Source: Candidatus Stygibacter australis
Lineage (GTDB): Bacteria; Cloacimonadota; Cloacimonadia; Cloacimonadales; TCS61
Assembly: GCA_030765845.1 (NCBI GenBank)
Contig: JAVCDJ010000263.1
Location: 1-47,737, forward strand
DNA: 47,737 bases
Direction of reading: 5' to 3'
In this document: one piece after another, positions 27,225 through 35,068 of the stretch
Numbering within the stretch: position 1 is the first letter of the stretch
Layout: every line of letters starts with the position of its first letter
Notes under the pieces: model-generated
The model's input: the letters and a program-made list of their open reading frames with translations, nothing else
The model's database searches: none
Told to the model about the DNA's origin: nothing
Translations under genes and position numbers: made by a program

Positions 27225-28718
27225 TTACTTAAGCAATAAACATTTATTCATTCTCTCAATCTCACCATTAACTGCTATTTGATAAAAATATACTCCCGAA
27301 CTCACTTTCCTGCCACGATCATCTTCACCTGACCAGACCACAGAATGCTTACCTTTTGACATTTCATTAGCTATTAATGACTTAACTTTCTGACCTTTGA
27401 TGTTATAAATATTTAATACGACTTCACTATCAAAAGGCAATTCAAAACTGATTGTAGTAACCGGATTAAAAGGGTTAGGGTGATTATTAATTTTCAATTT
27501 TACATTTTCAATTTTAAATTCATCGCAGATGACCTGCGGTTCTTCTACAAAATTACCTGTTCCATCATTAAAAAGTATGTGAACCGAACCCGTATCAGGT
27601 GGTGGATTATAAAAATCAGTATTTAATGTAATTATATCATTCCAGCCATTACCATCTAGATCGGCTACATAAGATTTGTGTGAACAAATACCGGTATAGT
27701 AATTAACTGGATCCTGAAAGGTGCCATCTTGATTATTGAATAAGATATAAGTGTGGAATAATTCATAATCAGAATTTGGATATGAATAAGAAACATTATA
27801 TACTACATCAGGAAATTCATCATTATTAAGATCAGCGACAAAGATACAGTTCATGGCTTCATCTATCCACTTTGAATAATTTAAATAGAAATTGCCATTT
27901 CCATCACTTGCGTAAACCTGTAATCTTTTTTGAGTGCCTGGTATTCCCCAATCTACCCCTAAAATTTCATTATTTCCATTATTATCAATATCTGATATTT
28001 TGATATCACATATAAATGAAGATACACTATCAACTTCAAACGGAACAAAAATTGAGGGATAATTATAAAATACAATCAGATCAGATCCACATATTACTAT
28101 ATCTTCTCGATCATCTTCATTCAAATCACCACAAGCAAGACCACCAGGAGGATTTTCCAGATTATAATATATCGGATCAGAAAATTCTCCTTCGCCATTA
28201 TTATCCAATACTCCCCATAGAAACCCAGTATTTGAAATAAACGAAATGTTTGCTATATTTTGAGTATGAAATATCTCATATTGAGATAAAGTAACTAGAT
28301 CATAATAACAATAGACTGTATTATACCAATTATAAAGGTTATAATCGAAGATAATGTTAAAATAAGGAAGACCGATATTTTCATCATAATCCAATGTAAT
28401 AATATCCGGAAAACCATTATTATTTATTTGATCTAACTGTAATGATATCTCATAATGATAAGTTGAGATTGTATCAAGTAAAACAAAATCACCATTACCA
28501 TTATTATCTAATATTGATATCATTCCCCAATGATTCCCATGATAATGTTCATGTCCGAGTATTATATCTAAATCTCCATCCTGGTTTATATCTGCTACAT
28601 CAACAGATGCCGGTTTATTGGGCACTAAATACTCAGAACAGGATAATTCAGAAAATAGAAATACAAATATTACAACTATAGAGCTGCTAATTGAATATAC
28701 AATTTTCTTATTATTCAT
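27225..28718 (-). CDS. Secreted FG-GAP/VCBS-repeat protein with type IX-like sorting domain
   Basis: The 497-residue protein opens with a hydrophobic signal (IVYSISSSIVVIFVFLFS). It contains about six FG-GAP/VCBS-like repeats with calcium-binding loops: VADINQDGDLDIILG, DQINNNGFPDIITLD, GDLNEDDREDIVICG, SDIDNNGNNEILGVD, VADLNNDEFPDVVYN and VADLDGNGWNDIITL. These build a beta-propeller that usually mediates adhesion or ligand binding. The end is a sorting domain (NHPNPFNPVTTISF, YNIKGQKV, VSSGVYFYQI, final CLLLK). I chose ATG 28718, with GGGGAT upstream, over a TTG at 28730. No catalytic motif is visible. Confidence 0.82.
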   Translation of the reverse strand: MNNKKIVYSISSSIVVIFVFLFSELSCSEYLVPNKPASVDVADINQDGDLDIILGHEHYHGNHWGMISILDNNGNGDFVLLDTISTYHYEISLQLDQINNNGFPDIITLDYDENIGLPYFNIIFDYNLYNWYNTVYCYYDLVTLSQYEIFHTQNIANISFISNTGFLWGVLDNNGEGEFSDPIYYNLENPPGGLACGDLNEDDREDIVICGSDLIVFYNYPSIFVPFEVDSVSSFICDIKISDIDNNGNNEILGVDWGIPGTQKRLQVYASDGNGNFYLNYSKWIDEAMNCIFVADLNNDEFPDVVYNVSYSYPNSDYELFHTYILFNNQDGTFQDPVNYYTGICSHKSYVADLDGNGWNDIITLNTDFYNPPPDTGSVHILFNDGTGNFVEEPQVICDEFKIENVKLKINNHPNPFNPVTTISFELPFDSEVVLNIYNIKGQKVKSLIANEMSKGKHSVVWSGEDDRGRKVSSGVYFYQIAVNGEIERMNKCLLLK

Positions 28719-29003
28719 ACTTATCCCCAATTTGAATATGCATCCATTCTATTAATTCATGATATCCTAAATATTATTTTAACGCAATTCCTGTCAAATA
28801 TTTTTAATAAAAACTTACTGTCTTAGAGATACTATACGTGGCATAACCTCTAAAATTAGTCAAAAAGCTCAATTGTATTTAAGGCATATTTTTAGCGGAA
28901 ATGTCAATTTCACTTATTGGTGCAAATGATGATATTATTTGCACATAATAAGCCTGATTTTGTCTTTTACCTTTATTTATCAATAACTTAGGTTGAACAG
29001 TCT
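28719..29003. other. Intergenic, no gene seen
   Basis: An AT-rich 285-base stretch. The only structure noticed is GTGCAAAT / ATTTGCAC (28920-28927 and 28937-28944), an eight-base-pair hairpin of unknown role. Confidence 0.5.
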
Positions 29004-29130
29004 TCATTTCAATAAAATCATTTTTTGCGATGCCAATACATTTCCAGCATCAATTAATCTATACAAATAAATTCCAGATGATACCTGATTATGATTATTA
29101 TCAGTTCCATCCCATACCACTAAATAAATT

Positions 29131-29154
29131 TCATCCCGATATATATCGGGATGA
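29131..29154. repeat. Perfect 24-bp palindrome inside a coding remnant
   Basis: TCATCCCGATAT followed by its exact reverse complement. The inner part (CCCGAT...ATCGGG) is the hairpin of the 27-base repeat at 17531 and 18657. Read on the minus strand it encodes HPDIYRDE in frame with the sorting domain. Confidence 0.85.
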
Positions 29155-29201
29155 ATTTTGAATGATTTTACTCGTTGTCCTTTGATGTTGTAGATATTTA
29201 A

Positions 29202-29231
29202 CTCTGTGTTCTCTGTGACCTCTGTGGTTAA
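29202..29231. repeat. CTCTGTG-type 30-base dispersed motif
   Basis: CTCTGTGTTCTCTGTGACC followed by TCTGTGGTTAA is made of near-repeats of CTCTGTG. Sequences of this kind recur as short dispersed repeats in many environmental genomes; this is from memory, and only one copy lies here. Confidence 0.5.
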
Positions 29232-29363
29232 TAGTCTTACATTCAAAATTCAAAACTCAAAATTCAGAATTAATAACCTGTTGCTATTTACAACTTTTTT
29301 CTTTACATATTTCACTCAAATATAAGTTTCACAACAAATATTCACAAAAAATCAGGAGAGTTT

Positions 29364-30920
29364 ATGAAAGTATCTGAAAAGATTGAGCAGTTACAGCAGA
29401 AAGAAGCTCATATCAAAGCTATGGGTGGCGCAGCTCGGATCAAGAAACAGCATGATAAAGGCAAATTAGATGCACGAGAACGCATAACCCTGCTTTTTGA
29501 TGAAGGTTCTTTTCGCGAAATCGATATGTTCGTAAAACATCGCTCCACCAATTTCAATATGGCAGAAGTGGATGTACCCTCAGATGGAGTAGTAGTAGGT
29601 CATGGTCTCGTTAATGGACGCCCCGTATTCGCCTTTTCACAGGATTTCACTTCCCGCGGAGGATCACTGGGAGAGATGCATGCCGCCAAAATATGCAAAG
29701 TAATGGATCTGGCAGCCAAAGCCGGTGTACCCGTAGTGGGATTCAATGATTCCGGTGGAGCGCGCGTGGAAGAAGGTGTTCAAGCCCTTAAGGGTTATGG
29801 CGAGATATTCTTCCGTAATTCCCGCAGTTCTGGCGTGATACCCCAGATATCAGCGGTCATGGGACCCTGTGCCGGAGGTGCTGTATATTCACCAGCCATG
29901 ACAGATTTTATCTTCATGGTAAAAAAATCCAGCTACATGTTCATCACCGGACCTCAGGTGATCGAGACAGTTACAGGAGAAAAGACAACCTTTGAAGAAC
30001 TGGGTGGAGCGATGGCTCATAATTCCAAATCAGGAGTTGCACATTTTGCCTGCAATTCAGACGAAGATGCCATCGAACAGATCAAGATATTACTCAGCTA
30101 TCTACCTTCAAATAATCTGGAAGACCCGCCACATGTACTCATGGGCGATGACCCCACCAGATTGTGCCCTGATCTGGATACCATTATCCCCGAAAATGCT
30201 CAACAGCCTTATGATATGAAGGATATAATAAAATCAATAGTTGATGCCGGGGAATTCTTTGAACCGCATGAATATTATGCTGAAAACGCTATCATCGGTT
30301 TTGCACGTCTTAATGGCCGAAGCGTGGGTATCATCGGTAATCAGCCCATGTTCCTTGCAGGTTGTCTTGATATTGATGCTTCAGATAAGATCTCCCGCTT
30401 CATTCGTTTCTGCGATGCCTTCAATATCCCCATAATCACCTTTGTTGACGTGCCGGGCTACCTGCCAGGCTCGAATCAGGAATGGGGTGGAATTATCCGT
30501 CATGGTGCCAAGCTGCTCTGGAGTTACAGCGAAGCTACAGTTCCCAAACTTACTGTTGTAACCCGTAAAAATTATGGCGGCAGCTATATTGCCATGTGTT
30601 CCAATCATCTGGGGGCAGACATGGTGTTTGCCTGGCCCTCAGCCGAGATCGCAGTTATGGGTGCACAGGGAGCCGTGAATATCATCAGCAGTTACCGTCA
30701 GGAGATCAAATCTTCAGAAGATCCACAGGCAAAGCGTCAGGAAAAGATCGTTGAATATGAAGCAGCTTTCAGCAATCCTTATCTAGCAGCAGAGCGTGGA
30801 TATATAGATGCCGTGATCAAACCAGCCGATACGCGGATTCGCCTCATAGATGCCCTGGAGATCATGAGCACTAAACGAGAATCCTTACCTCCCAAAAAAC
30901 ACGGTAACATCCCTGTTTAG
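29364..30920 (+). CDS. Acyl-CoA carboxylase / methylmalonyl-CoA decarboxylase carboxyltransferase subunit
   Basis: This 518-residue cytoplasmic protein matches the PccB/MmdA carboxyltransferase family throughout: KQHDKGKLDARERI near 28, FSQDFTSRGGSLGEMHAAKI, PVVGFNDSGGARVEEGV (oxyanion glycine pair), VMGPCAGGAVYSPAMTDF in the N-terminal crotonase half, and FVDVPGYLPGSNQEWGGII, GGSYIAMCSNHLGAD and AEIAVMGAQGAVNII in the C-terminal half. It transfers a carboxyl group between methylmalonyl-CoA or propionyl-CoA and biotin. With a 56-residue protein and a pyruvate carboxylase B-like biotin protein downstream, it could form a methylmalonyl-CoA:pyruvate transcarboxylase-like system or a membrane decarboxylase. 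AGGAGAG lies upstream. Confidence 0.92.
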   Translation: MKVSEKIEQLQQKEAHIKAMGGAARIKKQHDKGKLDARERITLLFDEGSFREIDMFVKHRSTNFNMAEVDVPSDGVVVGHGLVNGRPVFAFSQDFTSRGGSLGEMHAAKICKVMDLAAKAGVPVVGFNDSGGARVEEGVQALKGYGEIFFRNSRSSGVIPQISAVMGPCAGGAVYSPAMTDFIFMVKKSSYMFITGPQVIETVTGEKTTFEELGGAMAHNSKSGVAHFACNSDEDAIEQIKILLSYLPSNNLEDPPHVLMGDDPTRLCPDLDTIIPENAQQPYDMKDIIKSIVDAGEFFEPHEYYAENAIIGFARLNGRSVGIIGNQPMFLAGCLDIDASDKISRFIRFCDAFNIPIITFVDVPGYLPGSNQEWGGIIRHGAKLLWSYSEATVPKLTVVTRKNYGGSYIAMCSNHLGADMVFAWPSAEIAVMGAQGAVNIISSYRQEIKSSEDPQAKRQEKIVEYEAAFSNPYLAAERGYIDAVIKPADTRIRLIDALEIMSTKRESLPPKKHGNIPV

Positions 30921-30928
30921 AGGCAGAT

Positions 30929-31099
30929 ATGACTGATAAAAGAAAAAAAAAATTAAAAGCTGCTATTGCAGCAGTGACATATTACCTGCAGGAAGAATCA
31001 AACCTGCAGACAAATAAAACCAATTACTGGTTACGCAGTGGACGTGAGATGACGATGACTAATCGCTATCTTGTGCAGATGCGTAATTTCAAACGATAA
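30929..31099 (+). CDS. 56-residue small protein of the carboxylase operon
   Basis: This short gene (MTDKRKKKLKAAIAAVTYYL ... NYWLRSGREMTMTNRYLVQM) lies eight bases after the carboxyltransferase and 17 before the biotin protein. The pattern AAIAA..YYLQEE followed by WLRSGR..M..R resembles the cytoplasmic C-terminal tail seen in some OadG/MmdD-like gamma or delta subunits, but the membrane helix of such subunits is absent. A small assembly or linker subunit is inferred. GAGG precedes the ATG. Confidence 0.75.
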   Translation: MTDKRKKKLKAAIAAVTYYLQEESNLQTNKTNYWLRSGREMTMTNRYLVQMRNFKR

Positions 31100-31116
31100 T
31101 TATTGGAGGAAGTTTA

Positions 31117-33024
31117 ATGCAATACGATAAACATGGCGTTCTGAAAATGACTGAAATGCGCTACGAAACTGACCGCCCTCAGGCAGAAAACCCGATAAAG
31201 ATTCAAGACCTTACCTTCCGCGATGGACACCAATCGATATTTGCCACTCGCGGCAGAACAGAAGATATGCTGCCGGTGGCAGAGAGAATGGATGAAATTG
31301 GCTTTTATTCCATGGAAGTATGGGGTGGTGCCACCTTTGATACCATGCACCGCTTTTTAGCTGAAGATCCCTGGGAAAGGATCAGAACCCTTAAGAAATA
31401 TATTAAGAAAACCCCCTTCTCAATGCTTCTGCGCGGTCAAAACCTGGTGGGTTACCGCAATTATGCTGATGACGTGGTGGATAATTTTGTCCAGCGAGCA
31501 TCAGATAACGGGATTGATATTTTCCGGGTATTTGATGCTTTGAATGATTTCAGGAATTTTGAAGCTGCTGCCAAAGTGATCAAGCGCAATGATAAACACT
31601 TTCAAGGTACTATCTGCTATTCTCTCACAGAAATGAGAATGGGCGGAGAAACCTATAATATTGATTATTATCTGAATAAGGCAAAAGAACTGGAAGAGAT
31701 AGGCGTAAACTCAATCTGCATCAAGGATATGGCAGGTCTGGTTTCCCCTTATGATGCCTATAACCTGGTGAAAGCACTTAAAGCCCAGACTGATATCCCC
31801 ATCCACCTGCACACTCATTTCACTTCCGGTATGGGCGATCTGACACTGCTAAAAGCTATTGAAGCTGGTGTGGATGTCATCGATACCTGCATGTCACCAT
31901 ATGCCTATCGCACCTCGCATCCTGCAGTGGAACCTCTGGTGATCACTCTGCTGGGTACTAACCGCGATACCGGTATGGATATTAAAAAACTCGCTGCTAT
32001 CAGCAAAGATATGGAAAAAACCATCCCGAAATACAAGCACTTTGCCAATAACACTAAATTCTCCATTATTGACACCAATGTGATCCTGCATCAGACACCA
32101 GGAGGTATGCTGAGTAATCTGGTGAACCAGCTTCGTCAAATGGATGAGCTTGATAAACTGGATGCCGTATTTGAAGAACTGCCCAAAGTCCGCCGTGATT
32201 TAGGACAGGTTCCCTTAGTGACACCTACCAGTCAGATAGTTGGCATCCAGACCGTCAATAATGTACTCTACGATAAAGAAGAACAATACACCCAGATCAC
32301 GCAGCAGGTGAAAGACCTCTGTTTTGGTCTTTATGGCAAAACCACCCTCCCCATTGATCCCGAAGTGCAGAAAAAAGCTCTTAAGGATTATCCTCGCGGA
32401 GAAACTCCAATTTCCTGCCGTCCCGGTGATGAACTGGAACCGGAAATGCCTCAGGTGAAAGCATCAGTAAAAGACCTGGCAAAAAACCTTGATGATGAAT
32501 TAATAGTTGCTTTATATCCGGTAACTGGCAAGCGTTTCCTGAAATGGAAATATGGACTTGTAGAAATTCCTCCGGAAGCAAAAGCCATAACTCTGGAAGA
32601 TGTGAAAAAAGAGCAGGACATGATCGAAAAAGCTAAATCTGGAAAACTCACTGATGGTGGCAAAGCACCTGAAGACGTAGCTACCAGACCTTTTGATGTC
32701 TATGTAGATGGAGAATTGTTCCACGTGGAAGTTGCTGATCCGATGAATAAATCAGGCATCAAAACTCCCAGACAAACGACTCCAAAACAGAAAGACGCAG
32801 ATTCAGATGGTGCTAAAACTCTCACTGCCCCCATCCCCGGCATGATCAATGAAATTAAGGTGAAAGTGGGAGATACCGTCAAAGAAGGCGATGCCGTGGT
32901 AGTTCTGGAAGCAATGAAGATGTTCAACAATCTGGAAGTAAACTTTGCCGGAACAGTAAAAGAAATCAAAGTCGATGTCGGTGATTCAGTCGGCAAAGGT
33001 GATGTACTCATCAGCTTTGAATAA
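31117..33024 (+). CDS. Pyruvate carboxylase subunit B / oxaloacetate decarboxylase alpha-like biotin protein
   Basis: The 635-residue protein has a TIM-barrel carboxyltransferase domain (about 25-300: IQDLTFRDGHQSIFATRGRTEDM, YSMEVWGGATFDTMHRF, LLRGQNLVGYRNYADDVV, and the metal-binding HLHTHFTSG), a PYC_OADA helical domain (about 320-475), a linker, and a C-terminal biotinyl domain with VVVLEAMKMFNNLEV (biotinyl Lys601). This layout is that of PycB/OadA/transcarboxylase 5S plus 1.3S. The enzyme would exchange carboxyl groups between biotin and pyruvate/oxaloacetate. GGAGGAAG precedes the start, and a perfect hairpin terminator follows, closing the three-gene operon. Confidence 0.93.
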   Translation: MQYDKHGVLKMTEMRYETDRPQAENPIKIQDLTFRDGHQSIFATRGRTEDMLPVAERMDEIGFYSMEVWGGATFDTMHRFLAEDPWERIRTLKKYIKKTPFSMLLRGQNLVGYRNYADDVVDNFVQRASDNGIDIFRVFDALNDFRNFEAAAKVIKRNDKHFQGTICYSLTEMRMGGETYNIDYYLNKAKELEEIGVNSICIKDMAGLVSPYDAYNLVKALKAQTDIPIHLHTHFTSGMGDLTLLKAIEAGVDVIDTCMSPYAYRTSHPAVEPLVITLLGTNRDTGMDIKKLAAISKDMEKTIPKYKHFANNTKFSIIDTNVILHQTPGGMLSNLVNQLRQMDELDKLDAVFEELPKVRRDLGQVPLVTPTSQIVGIQTVNNVLYDKEEQYTQITQQVKDLCFGLYGKTTLPIDPEVQKKALKDYPRGETPISCRPGDELEPEMPQVKASVKDLAKNLDDELIVALYPVTGKRFLKWKYGLVEIPPEAKAITLEDVKKEQDMIEKAKSGKLTDGGKAPEDVATRPFDVYVDGELFHVEVADPMNKSGIKTPRQTTPKQKDADSDGAKTLTAPIPGMINEIKVKVGDTVKEGDAVVVLEAMKMFNNLEVNFAGTVKEIKVDVGDSVGKGDVLISFE

Positions 33025-33037
33025 ATTAATTACAGAA

Positions 33038-33068
33038 TCCACGGTTGATAAATCAACCGTGGATATTT
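33038..33068 (+). terminator. Terminator-like hairpin after the carboxylase operon
   Basis: TCCACGGTTGA-TAAA-TCAACCGTGGA is a perfect 11-bp stem followed by TATTTTC. It begins 13 bases after the biotin-protein stop. Confidence 0.8.
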
Positions 33069-33328
33069 TCAAGTCGAGACACATATCTTACAACGTAGCT
33101 TAATCGTCCCCGATTAAGTTCAAGCAACTATCTAATAAGTTTGCAGTAAAGCAATTACTCCCGGGAAAAGATATTTTCTTCAAGGAAAGCCCCCCCCCCT
33201 ATTACAACCCCTGAGGGTTGTAATAGCATAAATCAACCCCCAGAGGTTGTATTTTATTAGTTTTCTATTGACATTGATACTCCTTTCTATATGTATTGAC
33301 GACAGATATTAGAAATAAGGAAAATTTT
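33069..33328. other. Intergenic between the carboxylase operon and satD-like gene
   Basis: Apart from the C tract and hairpins at 33190-33249, the 260 bases hold no gene. The satD-like promoter should lie at 33250-33310; TTGACA at 33269-33274 is a possible -35. Confidence 0.45.
33190..33249. repeat. Ten-C tract followed by two related hairpins
   Basis: A run of ten C (33190-33199) is followed by CTATTACAACCC-CTGA-GGGTTGTAATAG, a perfect 12-bp stem (33199-33226). A shorter relative CAACC...GGTTG follows at 33234-33249. Both share the word CAACCCC/GAGG/TTGT. The elements lie between the terminator and the satD-like gene. Confidence 0.75.
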
Positions 33329-33958
33329 ATGAAATACGCTGTATTAACAGGTGACATAATAAAATCACACAAATTAAGTGTAAAATTAAGCAAGGTTCAG
33401 GAATTGCTAAAATCTATTCCAGAACAGTTCAATAAAAAATATGGTAAAAGCATTGAATCTAACCTGGATATTTTTCGGGGAGATAGCTGGCAACTCATCT
33501 TATATCAAGAAAATTTAGCTATTCGATTAGCTTTATTTATTAAGGCATATTTACTATCAGAGCAAAATGTTAGAACTCGTATTTCGATAGGGATAGGAAC
33601 TGTAGATAAAATCGAAAAGAATAATGTAAGTGAATCATTTGGGAAGGCATTTGAATTGTCAGGAAAGGGTCTCGATAATTTGGATAATCAGCAGGAATTG
33701 TATTTGGCTACAGAGGATATTCATATGAAAGTAGAGATAAAATTTCTTGATTGTATTTTTAAGAAAATCACTTCTCGCCAGGCAGCAGCACTCAGATACG
33801 CTCTGCTTGGTTATAATCAGAATGAAATAGCAGAGAAATTAGAACGTAAAATGTCTAATAATAATATAACTCAACAAGCAGTAGCAAAACTATTAAAAAA
33901 CAGTTGCTGGAAAGCTGTTAGTAACTATTTAGAATCTTATGAACAAGGCAAAATTTAG
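33329..33958 (+). CDS. SatD-family protein with C-terminal helix-turn-helix
   Basis: I start at 33329 (MKYAVLTGDIIKSHKL), giving 209 residues with AAGG upstream. The N-terminal 130 residues match the SatD family: YAVLTGDIIKS, then FRGDSWQLIL near 49, TRISIGIGTVDKI near 83, SFGKAFELSGKGLD near 103. The order (GDI ... RGDSWQ ... RISIGIG ... GKAFELSGKGL) resembles, in my reading, the metal- and substrate-binding layout of class III nucleotide cyclases and GGDEF domains. The last 60 residues (TSRQAAALRYALLGYNQNEIAEKL...ITQQAVAKLLKN) look like a sigma-factor-type or LuxR-type helix-turn-helix. It is followed 30 bases later by a DUF3307 membrane protein, its usual neighbour. The biochemical role is unknown. 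Confidence 0.78.
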   Translation: MKYAVLTGDIIKSHKLSVKLSKVQELLKSIPEQFNKKYGKSIESNLDIFRGDSWQLILYQENLAIRLALFIKAYLLSEQNVRTRISIGIGTVDKIEKNNVSESFGKAFELSGKGLDNLDNQQELYLATEDIHMKVEIKFLDCIFKKITSRQAAALRYALLGYNQNEIAEKLERKMSNNNITQQAVAKLLKNSCWKAVSNYLESYEQGKI

Positions 33959-33988
33959 GAACTTACCAATAATATTCCTGGAGAAATA

Positions 33989-34714
33989 ATGATTCAATTG
34001 TATGGTTCGTTAATATTTTGTCATTTATTGGCAGATTTTGTACTACCTGTTAAGAAACTATCCCAAAAAGGGTTAACAGCCTTAGCATACAGCGCAATTC
34101 ATGTTTCGTTAGTGATTCTCATTTTATTATTGAGTGGAGATTATGATAATTATGGGATATTCAAACCTGTTTTCCTGGGAGTAATTTTCATAGAATACTT
34201 GATTATTGGTCTAATCAGGAATACATTAGCTAAGAAATCTAAAGATCATATAGTTTTCATAATTGAGCAAGCATATCATTTTATGATTTTATTAACGATA
34301 GCTTATTTCTGGGATAATAATTCTTACTTTTATTGGGATAATGATTTCTTTTATTCTATTATTGCCTGTGCCACGGGGATAATGGGTATAACCCTATTTT
34401 CTGGTAAACTGATGAAACTGGTAACTGATGACTTTATAAATCAAAATGTTAGCCTGAAAGAAGATATTGAATCTGGTCTTATAGAAGGTGGCAAGTATAT
34501 TGGTATTTTAGAAAGAATTCTCATATTTATCTTTATCCTGATAGATCAACCCTTAGCTGTTGGCTTTTTAATAGCAGCTAAATCTTTATTGCGTATTGAA
34601 TCTGATCCTAAGCACCATAGAAGAATGGAATACATTCTCGTAGGTACTTTATTCAGTTTCTTACTTGCTCTTCTTTTCTCGTTATTCACCAAAGAACTTT
34701 TATCTGGATTTTAG
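33989..34714 (+). CDS. DUF3307-family membrane protein
   Basis: This 241-residue protein has about seven hydrophobic segments and opens with the DUF3307 hallmark LIFCHLLADFVLP (residues 8-20). It then has AYSAIHVSLVILILLL and FIIEQAYHFMILLTIAYFW, where a second conserved His-containing helix (EQAYH) is expected. Its function is not known. It is co-transcribed with the SatD-like gene (AGGAG-like CTGGAGA upstream, 30-base gap), so it may act as the membrane partner of that protein. No terminator is evident after it, but a long hairpin repeat follows at 34884. Confidence 0.8.
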   Translation: MIQLYGSLIFCHLLADFVLPVKKLSQKGLTALAYSAIHVSLVILILLLSGDYDNYGIFKPVFLGVIFIEYLIIGLIRNTLAKKSKDHIVFIIEQAYHFMILLTIAYFWDNNSYFYWDNDFFYSIIACATGIMGITLFSGKLMKLVTDDFINQNVSLKEDIESGLIEGGKYIGILERILIFIFILIDQPLAVGFLIAAKSLLRIESDPKHHRRMEYILVGTLFSFLLALLFSLFTKELLSGF

Positions 34715-35068
34715 ACACCATCACAAACGACAATAAAACTTAGAACAAGTAGTAATTATTTTGCCCAGCCAGAGATCTGAAACCTGAAATACTATCAGGA
34801 ACCACAAAAATAAAAAACATCTCACAATAAAAACCCTCCCCTGACTCTCACTCCTAAATATCATACGCTTTAAATATATCCCCTATAACCCGTACTTAAG
34901 GTAGAACAACAAAGCACGTAGTGACATTTTAATGTGAGTACGTGCTTTGTTGTTCCGGGTTATAAGCACTTTGTGGGTTAAGTTATTGGGAGATATAGGA
35001 TTTATGGGTCTTATGGGACGTATAGGGCTTATATGTGGGATTTTGGGGGAATGGGGAAATATTTTAGT
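34715..35068. other. Intergenic stretch holding the long hairpin
   Basis: This 354-base gap between convergent genes has no gene. It is C-rich before and G-rich after the central hairpin (34884-34964), so the flanks may themselves pair weakly. Confidence 0.55.
34884..34964. repeat. 81-base hairpin, copy B of a dispersed palindromic repeat
   Basis: Nested perfect arms are seen: TATAACCCG (34884-34892) with CGGGTTATA (34956-34964), and GAACAACAAAGCACGTA (34904-34920) with TACGTGCTTTGTTGTTC (34939-34955). ACATT/AATGT pairs near the loop. The left arm alone has an 11-base insert, TACTTAAGGTA. Its core is shared with 11295-11346 in the opposite orientation. Confidence 0.88.

Larger units (their letters stand above)
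29004..29246 (-). pseudogene. Orphan type IX-like C-terminal sorting domain (remnant of a secreted protein)
   Basis: Only the last part of a sorting domain is encoded (LNIYNIKGQRVKSF, VVWDGTDNN, VSSGIYLYRL, MILLK at the end). There is no signal peptide or cargo domain. The upstream sequence turns into low-complexity AATTCAAAA repeats, so the passenger part of the gene seems lost. The loop between GQRVKSF and VVWDG, normally a short Gly-containing turn, is replaced by residues encoded by a 24-bp palindrome (29131-29154). The N-terminal TTEVTENTE is encoded by a CTCTGTG-type dispersed repeat. Confidence 0.7.

Noticed and set aside
34884-34964. Integron attC site
   Set aside because: The outer ends do not fit RYYYAAC/GTTRRRY, no integrase is present, and the neighbouring genes are not cassette-like.
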